Positions 1 through 6,000 of a stretch of DNA of 7,574 bases are shown piece after piece. Every line of letters starts with the position of its first letter. The first letter of the stretch is position 1. The stretch spans positions 1-7,574 of the forward strand of contig JAVKSL010000119.1 of the NCBI GenBank assembly GCA_039583695.1, in the 5' to 3' direction. Source of the stretch: JAVKSL01 sp039583695. Lineage in GTDB: Bacteria > Actinomycetota > Acidimicrobiia > Acidimicrobiales > JAJPHD01. The notes beneath the pieces are model-generated. The model worked only from the letters and a program-made list of their open reading frames with translations, was not told the origin of the DNA and made no database searches. A program made the position numbers and the translations under genes.

Positions 1-99
1 CGCCACGGGCTCGTCCGCCACGGGCTCGCCTCCCGCCACGGGCTGGACCGTCACCGGCTCGCCTCCCGCCACGGGCTCGTCCGCAGCCCCCGGCTCCTG
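1..99. repeat. 33-bp tandem repeat encoding an 11-residue EPVA-type unit
   Basis: The 11-mer cgccacgggct occurs at 1, 16, 34 and 67, with a diverged copy (cgtcaccggct) at 49. The spacings alternate 15, 18, 15, 18, so the true period is 33 bp: units 1-33 and 34-66, and a decayed unit at about 67-99. Read on the minus strand the units encode GGEPVADEPVA, GGEPVTVQPVA and a degenerate copy. The array lies in frame in the tail of the ABC exporter and continues past the window edge, so its full length is unknown. Confidence 0.85.
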
Positions 100-1962
100 G
101 CCTTCGAACTGCGTCCTGTACAGCTCGGCGTACAGGCCCCCCTCAGCCAGGAGCGAGGCGTGCGTCCCCCGCTGCACCACCGTGCCCTCCGAGACCACCA
201 GGATGAGGTCGGCGTTGCGAACCGTTGAGAGCCGGTGGGCGATCACCAGCGACGTCCTGCCAGCCAGCACGGTCTCCAAAGCAGCCTGCACCGCGACCTC
301 CGACTCGTAGTCCAGGTGCGCGGTGGCTTCGTCCAGCACCACCACGTCTGGGGCCTTGAGCAGCAATCGAGCTATGGCTATGCGCTGCTTCTCCCCACCC
401 GACAGGCGGTATCCCCGGTCCCCGACCAGGGTGTCCAGCCCGTCGGGCAGCGACTCCACCAATGCAAGGACCTGAGCCGCACGGAGCGCGCCGAGCAGCT
501 CCTGCTCCGTCGCCTCGGGCCGGGCGTAAGCCAGATTGGAGCGGATCGTCTCGTGGAACAGGTGCGCATCCTGGGTGACCACGCCCACCACGGCACGCAG
601 CGAGTCAAAGCTCGCATCGCGCACGTCCACCCCATTGATCCGAACCGCCCCCGCACGCACGTCGTAGAGCCGGGGGACGAGGTGGCTGATCGTGGTCTTT
701 CCGGCCCCAGACGGGCCAACCAGTGCCACCAGCTCACCCGGGCGGACCACGAAAGACACACCGTGCAGCACAGGAGTCGACGCAGCTTGCTCGAGCACCG
801 CCACCGCCTCCAGGGACGCCAATGAGACCTCCGACGCAGCTGGGTAGCTGAAATCCACCCCATCGAGCTCCACCGTCGCGGGGCCCCGAGGGATCTCCAC
901 CGCCCCCTCCTTCTCGGCCACCATCGGCTCCAGGTCCAGCACCTCGAAAACCCGGTCGAAGCTCACCAGCGCGGTCATCACGTCGATCTGCACGTTCGAA
1001 AGCGCGGTCAGCGGGCCATAAAGCCGCCCCAGGTACGCCGCCAAGGCCACCAAGGTCCCCACCAACAGTGTCCCATCTGCCGCCAGCACGCCCCCCAACC
1101 CGTAGACCAGGGCAGTCGCCAGCGAGGCCATCAGCAGCAGCGAGGTCATGAAGATGCCCCCGTACATCGACGAGGTCACCCCGATGTCACGCACCCGGGC
1201 GGCCCGATCGTCGAAGACCCTCACCTCGTGGTCCCGGCGGCCGAACAGCTTCACCAGCAGCGCTCCCGCCACGTTGAAGCGCTCGCTCATGGTGGTGTTC
1301 ATCTTGGCGTTGAGGTTGTAGGACTCCCTGGTTATGACCGCGAGCCGCCGCCCGACCCAGCGCGCCGGGACGAGGAACACCGGAAGCATCACCAGCGCCA
1401 GCAGGGTTATCTGCCACGACAGGAAGAACATTGCCCCGAGCGTCACAGCCACCCCGATCGCGTTCCCGACCACCGAGGACAACGTGTTGGTGAACGCCTG
1501 CTGGGCGCCAATCACGTCGTTGTTCAGCCGGGAGATCAACGCCCCGGTCTGCGTACGGGTGAAGAACGCTACCGGCATCTCCTCTATATGAGCGAACACC
1601 TTGGTCCGCATGTCGAAGATGAGGCCCTCGCCGACCCGGGCCGACACCCAGCGCTGCCACAAGGTGAGCCCGGCGTCGGCGATCGCGAGCACCCCTACCA
1701 CGGCGGCGAGCTCGATCACCAGGCCTGCCCGGTGCCCGAGGATGCCCTGGTCGATGATCGCCCGGTAGATCAGCGGGTTGACCGCGCCCACCACGGCGTC
1801 GGCTACTACGATGACCAGGAACACCGCCAGGGTCCGCCGGTACGGCTTGGCGAAGTGGGCGATCCTCCGGACTGTCCCCGGCGGGAGCTTCTTGGCGCCG
1901 GCCGACTTGTCGCTGACCATCGAGTGCATCAGCATCCAGGGGTTCACGCCTCCCATGCTCAT
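1..1962 (-). CDS. ABC exporter half-transporter (fused membrane domain and ATPase), C-terminus cut by window edge
   Basis: Open from an ATG at 1962 to base 1 (654 codons, no stop seen), so the gene is partial. It encodes an inner-membrane ABCB/MdlB-type exporter half that would work as a homo- or heterodimer; the substrate cannot be read from sequence. Residues about 45-325 form the membrane domain with six likely helices. The ATPase domain follows: A-loop Tyr373, Walker A GPSGAGKTT at 416-424, Q-loop Gln464, signature LSGGE at 520-524, Walker B ending Asp544-Glu545, D-loop AHLD and H-loop His576, so it looks catalytically intact. An insert of about 20 residues (377-396) between A-loop and Walker A is, from memory, typical of an actinobacterial subgroup. 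The start is supported by AGGAGAGGAGG at 1978-1968, 5 nt upstream; a second ATG lies two codons in. After about residue 620 the protein ends in a Pro/Glu/Val/Ala repeat tail. A partner half could lie beyond the left edge. Confidence 0.93.
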   Translation of the reverse strand, partial: MSMGGVNPWMLMHSMVSDKSAGAKKLPPGTVRRIAHFAKPYRRTLAVFLVIVVADAVVGAVNPLIYRAIIDQGILGHRAGLVIELAAVVGVLAIADAGLTLWQRWVSARVGEGLIFDMRTKVFAHIEEMPVAFFTRTQTGALISRLNNDVIGAQQAFTNTLSSVVGNAIGVAVTLGAMFFLSWQITLLALVMLPVFLVPARWVGRRLAVITRESYNLNAKMNTTMSERFNVAGALLVKLFGRRDHEVRVFDDRAARVRDIGVTSSMYGGIFMTSLLLMASLATALVYGLGGVLAADGTLLVGTLVALAAYLGRLYGPLTALSNVQIDVMTALVSFDRVFEVLDLEPMVAEKEGAVEIPRGPATVELDGVDFSYPAASEVSLASLEAVAVLEQAASTPVLHGVSFVVRPGELVALVGPSGAGKTTISHLVPRLYDVRAGAVRINGVDVRDASFDSLRAVVGVVTQDAHLFHETIRSNLAYARPEATEQELLGALRAAQVLALVESLPDGLDTLVGDRGYRLSGGEKQRIAIARLLLKAPDVVVLDEATAHLDYESEVAVQAALETVLAGRTSLVIAHRLSTVRNADLILVVSEGTVVQRGTHASLLAEGGLYAELYRTQFEGQEPGAADEPVAGGEPVTVQPVAGGEPVADEPVA

Positions 1963-1984
1963 CCGCGCCTCCTCTCCTGATGGT

Positions 1985-2028
1985 CGGTTGTGAACTGCAA
2001 GTTAGTACCTCTTCTGAGAAATAGAGTC
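1985..2028. promoter_or_regulatory. AT-richer patch upstream of the ABC exporter, possible promoter/operator
   Basis: This short stretch is clearly richer in A and T than its surroundings and sits 23-66 nt upstream of the exporter start, where its promoter should be. On the minus strand TAACTT (about 2004-1999) fits a TANNNT -10 element, but no convincing -35 box lies 16-18 nt upstream. The stretch also holds the small inverted repeat TTCTgAGAA at 2012-2020, which could be a regulator half-site pair or chance. Exact promoter boxes cannot be assigned. Confidence 0.3.
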
Positions 2029-2052
2029 GGTGGTTCCCCGGCCGCCGTTCCC

Positions 2053-2069
2053 ACCCACCTCGCGTGGGT
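2053..2069. repeat. Perfect inverted repeat touching the rplM -35 box
   Basis: ACCCAC at 2053-2058 and GTGGGT at 2064-2069 are exact reverse complements separated by the 5-nt loop CTCGC. The right arm shares its last T with the proposed -35 hexamer of rplM. There is no following T-run and the flanking genes diverge, so a terminator makes little sense. It could be an operator, or a leader hairpin if transcription starts further upstream than proposed. Confidence 0.4.
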
Positions 2070-2097
2070 TGCCGCTCCGCCGTCCTGCCCCTATGCT
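2069..2097 (+). promoter_or_regulatory. Likely sigma70-type promoter of rplM-rpsI-glmM
   Basis: TTGCCG at 2069-2074 and TATGCT at 2092-2097 are separated by exactly 17 nt. Each matches the housekeeping consensus at four of six positions, and the -10 fits TANNNT. Transcription would begin at about 2104, giving a leader of roughly 29 nt before the TTG start at 2133. No comparable promoter is visible in the short gaps further down the operon. This is a prediction from sequence only. Confidence 0.6.
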
Positions 2098-2132
2098 AAG
2101 GGGCCGCCCACCCCATTAGCGAGGCCCAAGCG

Positions 2133-2609
2133 TTGCGCACCTACAGCCCCAAAGCAAGTGAGATCACCCGTGCCTGGCACGTCATAGACGCGGACGGCAT
2201 GGTCTTGGGCCGTATCTGCACCGAGGTCGCCACACTCCTGCGGGGCAAGCACAAGGCCATGTTCGCTCCCCACATCGACACCGGCGACCACGTCATCGTG
2301 GTGAACGCAGCCAAGGTGGTGATGACCTCCGGCAAGGCTGACGACAAGCGGGCCTACCGCCACAGTGGCTACCCGGGAGGCCTCAGCTCCAAGAGCTACA
2401 CCGATCTGGCCGACACCCGGCCTGACGAGCTGGTGCGTCGCTCGGTGCGCGGGATGCTGCCCAAGGGTCCCCTGGGTCGCCAGATGCTGCGAAAGCTCAA
2501 GGTATACGCAGGCCCCAACCACCCCCACGCCGCTCAGCAGCCCCAGCCCCGTGAGGTGCCCGGGGCGCGCCGGGTGCTCGAGATCTCAGTCACGTCAGGA
2601 AGCAGATGA
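2133..2609 (+). CDS. rplM: 50S ribosomal protein L13
   Basis: L13 is an early-assembling 23S rRNA-binding protein of the large subunit. The 158-residue product shows the family from its first residues (MRTYSPK) through AWHVIDADGMVLGR (14-27), LLRGKHK (35-41), HIDTGDHVIVVNA (47-59), YRHSGYPGG (75-83), RGMLPKGPLGRQML (106-119) and LKVYAGPNHPHAAQQP (122-137). The start codon is TTG: the family's N-terminus begins exactly there, GAGG lies at 2121-2124 with 8 nt spacing, and no in-frame ATG fits. Usual L13 length is about 140-147 residues, so the last about 16 residues (VPGARRVLEISVTSGSR) are a short extension. It is the first gene of the plus-strand operon, behind the predicted promoter at 2069-2097, and its TGA overlaps the rpsI start as ATGA, implying coupled translation and matched L13/S9 output. 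Confidence 0.97.
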   Translation: MRTYSPKASEITRAWHVIDADGMVLGRICTEVATLLRGKHKAMFAPHIDTGDHVIVVNAAKVVMTSGKADDKRAYRHSGYPGGLSSKSYTDLADTRPDELVRRSVRGMLPKGPLGRQMLRKLKVYAGPNHPHAAQQPQPREVPGARRVLEISVTSGSR

Positions 2610-3160
2610 CCACCATCCAAGCCGGGGCCCCGGCAGCTGTACTTGCCGACCCCGCCACGGCCGATGCCACGAACGCCGAGCCGGAGGCCGCCGAGAGCTC
2701 CTCGACCGCCGGGGCGGGCGCCGAGGCCTCCACGATTGCCCCAGACACCGGGCCGCTGGTCAAGCCCCGGGGCAAGCCCCTGGTCCAAGCGACAGGCCGG
2801 CGCAAGTCGGCTGTGGCTCGGGTCAGGCTTCGTCACGGCAGCGGCGTCATCGTGATCAACAACCGGCGCTTTGAGGATTATTTCCCGTCGGCGACGCATC
2901 GCATGGTGGCCACCGAGCCGCTGCGGGTGGTCTCTGCGGCAGAAGACTACGACGTGCACGTGACCATGGACGGTGGGGGGATCTCCGGCCAGGCGGGCGC
3001 GCTGCGCCTGGGCATTGCCCGGGGCCTCATCGCCATCGACCCCGAGTTGCGCCCGGCCCTCAAGCGCGCCGGGCTGCTCACCCGGGACGCCAGGGAGAAG
3101 GAGTCCAAGAAGTACGGGCTCAAGAAGGCACGCAAGGCCCCCCAGTATTCCAAGCGTTGA
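2606..3160 (+). CDS. rpsI: 30S ribosomal protein S9 with acidic N-terminal extension
   Basis: S9 sits in the small-subunit head; its C-terminal tail reaches the P-site tRNA. The 184-residue product has the S9 core from about residue 61: GRRKSAVARVRL (64-75), the GSGVIVINNR segment (78-87), GGGISGQAGALRLGIARGL (123-141), LLTRDAREKESKKYGLKKAR (157-176) and the terminal QYSKR whose last arginine contacts tRNA in known ribosomes. Residues 1-60 form an Ala/Glu/Thr/Ser-rich acidic tail absent from the about 130-residue E. coli protein; long acidic S9 tails are known in actinobacteria. The ATG at 2606 overlaps the rplM stop as ATGA, with AGGAAG at 2597-2602, so the two genes are translationally coupled. 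The full length is kept because this overlap fixes the start; later starts would place it inside the tail. Confidence 0.97.
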   Translation: MTTIQAGAPAAVLADPATADATNAEPEAAESSSTAGAGAEASTIAPDTGPLVKPRGKPLVQATGRRKSAVARVRLRHGSGVIVINNRRFEDYFPSATHRMVATEPLRVVSAAEDYDVHVTMDGGGISGQAGALRLGIARGLIAIDPELRPALKRAGLLTRDAREKESKKYGLKKARKAPQYSKR

Positions 3161-3170
3161 GCCACCGGCT

Positions 3171-4508
3171 GTGGGGAGCAGCTCTGGGCTGAGCTTTGGG
3201 ACCGACGGGGTACGCGGGCTGGCCAACGTCGAGCTGACGCCAGAGGTCACCCTGGCTCTTGGGCGGGCCGTGGCCCGCGTCCTGGCGCCTGCCCAGATCG
3301 TCGTGGGCCGGGATACGCGCCGATCGGGTCCGGCTCTACAAGCCGCTTTGTCTGCTGGAGTGGCCGCAGAGGGCGTGGACGTCGTCGATGTGGGTGTCCT
3401 TCCCACCCCGGCAGTTGCCTACGTGGCGTCCACACTCCGAGTTCCGGGGGCGGTGATCTCGGCCTCCCACAATCCATATTCCGATAATGGGGTAAAGGTC
3501 TTCGCCGCCGGGGGCGCCAAGCTGGACACCGCCGTCGAGGCGGCTATCGAGGCGGAGTGGCTCCGGGGCGCGAGCCGCACCGGTGGGGGAGTGGGCCGCA
3601 TCATCGTCGATCCCCACGCAGCCGATGCCTACGCCTCCCACCTGGTGGATTGCCTTGAGGGACGCCGCCTGGCTGGGATCTCCGTGTTGCTCGACTGCGC
3701 AAACGGGGCAGCCAGCGACATCGCACCTGGTGTCCTCGCCGCTGCCGGCGCCCAGGTCAGCGCGATTGGCGCCGAGCCCGACGGGACCAACATCAACGAC
3801 GGTTGCGGCTCGACCAGCCCGGGAGCCCTTCAGGCTGCCGTGGTGGCGGCGCACGCCGATCTCGGCCTGGCATTCGACGGCGACGCCGACCGTTGCCTGG
3901 CCGTGGACGAGACTGGCGAGCTGATCGACGGGGACCATCTGATGGCGCTTTTCGCCCTGGACCTGGCCGCCAGGGACGGCCTGGACGAGGGGGCTGTGGC
4001 GGTGAGCGTGATGAGCAACCTGGGCCTTCGCCTGTCCATGGAGGCAGCGGGGATCGAGGTGGTGGAGACCTCGGTGGGGGACCGCCACGTGCTCGACGCG
4101 ATGTGCGCGAGGGGCCTGGCTCTCGGGGGCGAGCAGTCAGGGCATATCATCTTTCGCCGTCTCGCCACTACCGGCGATGGTTTGCTGACCGGGCTGCTGC
4201 TGGCCGATCTGGTCTGCCGGCAGGGGCGGTCACTGTCCGCGCTGGCGGCTTCCGCAATGACCCGCCTGCCCCAGCACCTGGCCAACGTCGAGCTTCCGGC
4301 CGGACGTGGCCACCTGCTGGTCAGCTCGCCCCGGCTTGCTGCCGCAGTTGCGGAGGCGCGGGCGGAGCTGGGGCCGCGCGGGCGGGTGCTGCTGCGTCCG
4401 AGCGGGACGGAGCCCCTGGTCCGGGTGATGGCCGAGGCGCCGACGCCCACCACCGCCGTGGCTGTGGTGGAGAGGCTGTGCGCGGTGCTGCGAAGCGAGC
4501 TTGCCTGA
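3171..4508 (+). CDS. glmM: Phosphoglucosamine mutase GlmM
   Basis: GlmM interconverts glucosamine-6-phosphate and glucosamine-1-phosphate in the cytosol, feeding UDP-GlcNAc and so peptidoglycan. The 445-residue length is normal. All four alpha-D-phosphohexomutase sites are present: FGTDGVRG (9-16), the phosphoserine loop SASHNP with active Ser99, the Mg-binding DGDADR (236-241), the sugar loop GGEQSG (319-324) and the phosphate-binding RPSGTEP (409-415). The Ser99 context (SASHNPYSDNGVKVF) is the GlmM form rather than the ManB or Pgm form. The chosen start is GTG at 3171, 10 nt after rpsI stops; the catalytic N-terminal motif begins eight residues later, and a start further upstream would overlap rpsI by nearly 200 nt. 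No strong Shine-Dalgarno is visible, so translation may depend on ribosomes leaving rpsI. Activity needs phosphorylation of the serine in known enzymes. It ends 5 nt before the convergent aroA stop. Confidence 0.96.
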   Translation: MGSSSGLSFGTDGVRGLANVELTPEVTLALGRAVARVLAPAQIVVGRDTRRSGPALQAALSAGVAAEGVDVVDVGVLPTPAVAYVASTLRVPGAVISASHNPYSDNGVKVFAAGGAKLDTAVEAAIEAEWLRGASRTGGGVGRIIVDPHAADAYASHLVDCLEGRRLAGISVLLDCANGAASDIAPGVLAAAGAQVSAIGAEPDGTNINDGCGSTSPGALQAAVVAAHADLGLAFDGDADRCLAVDETGELIDGDHLMALFALDLAARDGLDEGAVAVSVMSNLGLRLSMEAAGIEVVETSVGDRHVLDAMCARGLALGGEQSGHIIFRRLATTGDGLLTGLLLADLVCRQGRSLSALAASAMTRLPQHLANVELPAGRGHLLVSSPRLAAAVAEARAELGPRGRVLLRPSGTEPLVRVMAEAPTPTTAVAVVERLCAVLRSELA

Positions 4509-4542
4509 ACGCCTCAGAACTTGAGGCCCTTGAAGCTCAGGC
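4503..4542. terminator. Nested inverted repeats at the glmM/aroA convergent junction, possible two-way terminator
   Basis: An inner hairpin GCCTCA (4511-4516) / TGAGGC (4522-4527) has a 5-nt loop, and an outer pair GCCTGA (4503-4508) / TCAGGC (4537-4542) encloses it. Both stop codons lie inside this structure, and the gap between the genes is only 5 nt. There is no T-run on either strand, so classical intrinsic termination is doubtful; stem-only terminators have been proposed in actinobacteria. The alternative is chance self-complementarity in coding ends. Confidence 0.35.
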
Positions 4543-5848
4543 TGCCCTTCCACCCGAGGCCCAGTGATTGGGCGGCCTCCCAGAATCCTGGGTAGGTCTT
4601 GGACACGCAGCTGGGGTCCTGGATGATGATGAACGGCAGCCGGGCGCCCAGTGCAGCGAATGCCATCGCGATCCGGTGGTCGCCGTGACTGTCGATGGTG
4701 ACCATGCCCTGCGGTCCGCCACCGTTGACGATCATCGAGTCGGGTGTGACCTCGGTTGAGATCCCCACCCGGGCCAGCTCCATTGCCACCGCCGCCACCC
4801 GGTCGGTCTCGTGATGGCGGGTCACGCCGAGCCCGGTCAGGGCGGAGCGCCCGAAGGCCAGCGAGGCGAGCACCGCCACCACCGGCAACAGGTCGGGACT
4901 TGGGCTCAGGTCGACCTCGATCGGTGTCAGCTCCTCCGGCCCGGCGACCACGATCGCGTCGTCTGACTCCCAGCGCCACGAGACGCCCAGAGCGCTCAGG
5001 ATCGTAAGGATCGCCATGTCGGGCTGGGCACCGGCGTGGGCCAGGTTGGTCACCGTCACCTCGCCTCGGGTTGCCACAGCCATGGCGAACAGGTGCGCAG
5101 CCGCGCTGGCGTCACCCGCGATGTGCTCCACCCGGCCCTGGTAGCCCTGGCCCGCCATGATCGATATCACCTGGTCCCCGGTGCGCGCATCCGCTCCCCA
5201 ACGCCTCATCATCTCCAGGGTCATCTCGACGTAGCCATAGGCGCCAAGCCCTGAGGGGACCAGGGTCACGTCCTCCCTGGCATAGGGGCTCACCAGGCAA
5301 AGCGAGGAGACGAACTGGCTGCTCTGGCGGGCGTCGACCTCCGCACGCCCACCCTTGGGCCGGTCCGGCCGCACCGTCACAGGAGGCCGGCCCTCTGCGG
5401 CATCGACATTGCAGCCCAGCTGGCGCAAGGCGTCGACAAGTGGCCCGATCGGTCGGGCAACAAGCCCTTCGGACCCGGTTATGCGCACCGGGCCTGCCGA
5501 GAGCGTGGCGAGAGCGGTGAGCATCCTCATGGTGGTGCCGGAGTCTCCGGCGTCGATGACGACGTCGCCCGAGATTTCGACGGCGCCGGAGCCGAGCTGA
5601 CCATCGCTGCCCTCGACCACCCAGCCGGTGCCGGTGGTGTTGATCTGCACCCCCAGCGCCCGCAGCCCCTGGATCATCCGCTCGGTGTCCTGCGCCACGA
5701 GCGGGGCGACCAGGTGGCTCTGCCCAGCAGCGAGGCCGGCCAGCGCCAGGGCGCGGTTGGTGTGGCTCTTGCTCCCCGGCGCAGCGATGGTCCCGTGCAG
5801 TGGACCTCCCCGTTGCAGCACGAGCGAAGCCGGCAGGTCTTCAATCAT
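4514..5848 (-). CDS. aroA: 3-phosphoshikimate 1-carboxyvinyltransferase (EPSP synthase)
   Basis: AroA joins shikimate-3-phosphate and phosphoenolpyruvate to EPSP, the step before chorismate. The 444-residue product is full length for the two-lobed EPSP synthase fold. By comparison with the E. coli enzyme: Lys27-Ser28 and Arg32 in PGSKSHTNR, Gly104/Arg108 in GDSGTTMR, Arg132 in ARPIG, Ser176-Ser177-Gln178 in QSSQF, catalytic-type Asp319, Glu347 and Arg350 in HHETDR, Arg392 in GDHRIAM and Lys417 in SKTYPGFW. Two positions differ: Asp102 stands where E. coli has Asn94, and His346 where it has Lys340; the second is, from memory, usual in actinobacteria. Gly is kept at the position linked to glyphosate sensitivity in class I enzymes. 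The ATG at 5848 is preceded by GGGGAGG with 8 nt spacing. It lies 146 nt downstream of tyrA, so it may be read through from tyrA or use its own promoter in that gap. Confidence 0.96.
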   Translation of the reverse strand: MIEDLPASLVLQRGGPLHGTIAAPGSKSHTNRALALAGLAAGQSHLVAPLVAQDTERMIQGLRALGVQINTTGTGWVVEGSDGQLGSGAVEISGDVVIDAGDSGTTMRMLTALATLSAGPVRITGSEGLVARPIGPLVDALRQLGCNVDAAEGRPPVTVRPDRPKGGRAEVDARQSSQFVSSLCLVSPYAREDVTLVPSGLGAYGYVEMTLEMMRRWGADARTGDQVISIMAGQGYQGRVEHIAGDASAAAHLFAMAVATRGEVTVTNLAHAGAQPDMAILTILSALGVSWRWESDDAIVVAGPEELTPIEVDLSPSPDLLPVVAVLASLAFGRSALTGLGVTRHHETDRVAAVAMELARVGISTEVTPDSMIVNGGGPQGMVTIDSHGDHRIAMAFAALGARLPFIIIQDPSCVSKTYPGFWEAAQSLGLGWKGSLSFKGLKF

Positions 5849-5894
5849 TTGGCAGGCCTCCCCAGCGTCGGCAGGTCGGTGTGGCGGTCGCGGA

Positions 5895-5900
5895 AGCCTA
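5895..5900 (-). promoter_or_regulatory. Possible -10 element for aroA
   Basis: TAGGCT on the minus strand (5900 to 5895) fits TANNNT and would give a start near 5888 and a leader of about 40 nt carrying the strong GGGGAGG ribosome site of aroA. The same hexamer stands just before aroH. The -35 position falls inside the tandem repeat and reads CAATCG, a poor match, which would fit an activator-dependent promoter if it is real. The gap 5849-5994 contains no gene. Confidence 0.35.
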
Positions 5901-5928
5901 GACGATTGTGGCGTGGACGATTGTGGCG
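5899..5928. repeat. Two-copy 15-bp tandem repeat upstream of aroA
   Basis: tagacgattgtggcg at 5899-5913 is followed directly by tggacgattgtggcg at 5914-5928, with one mismatch. The repeat lies 51-80 nt upstream of the aroA start, directly adjoining the possible -10 element and covering its -35 region. It is non-coding on the minus strand between tyrA and aroA. It could be two same-face-spaced regulator sites or simply a local duplication. Confidence 0.75.
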
Positions 5929-5986
5929 ATGGGAATCGGGACCCAGGGATGGCTGCAACCCGTTGACTGGGTAGATCGCCGGTTGG

Positions 5987-6000
5987 GACTAGTGCTAGTC
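5987..6000. repeat. Short inverted repeat over the tyrA stop codon
   Basis: GACTAG (5987-5992) and CTAGTC (5995-6000) are reverse complements with only TG between them. The tyrA stop codon TAG lies in the right arm. A 2-nt loop is too tight for an RNA hairpin, so this is not a terminator as it stands. It could be a protein site or chance. Confidence 0.3.

Noticed and set aside
1..99. CRISPR array at the left edge
   Set aside because: The repeats are contiguous, in frame and a multiple of three with no unique spacers; they are coding repeats.
828..900. Insert between A-loop and Walker A of the exporter ATPase as a novel domain
   Set aside because: The same SEVSLASLE-type insert is, from memory, common in actinobacterial exporters of this group, as is the ATAHLD D-loop.
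1228..1980. Long plus-strand open frames (up to 250 codons) opposite the ABC exporter
   Set aside because: They lie antisense to a gene with every expected ABC motif, have Arg/His/Pro-rich unlikely protein sequence and reflect the high GC content.
2973..3170. Extending glmM upstream to the ATG at 2973
   Set aside because: It would overlap nearly 200 nt of rpsI and add unstructured Arg/Pro/Ser-rich sequence before the catalytic N-terminal motif; GTG at 3171 gives normal family length.
2534..3406. 290-codon minus-strand frame across rpsI and the start of glmM
   Set aside because: It is a mirror of two certain genes, low in complexity, with no recognisable family.
5941..5972. ACCCAG / CTGGGT stem in the tyrA-aroA gap as a terminator or attenuator
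   Set aside because: The stem is 6 bp with a 20-nt loop and no T-run follows; no leader peptide with Tyr or Trp codons was seen.
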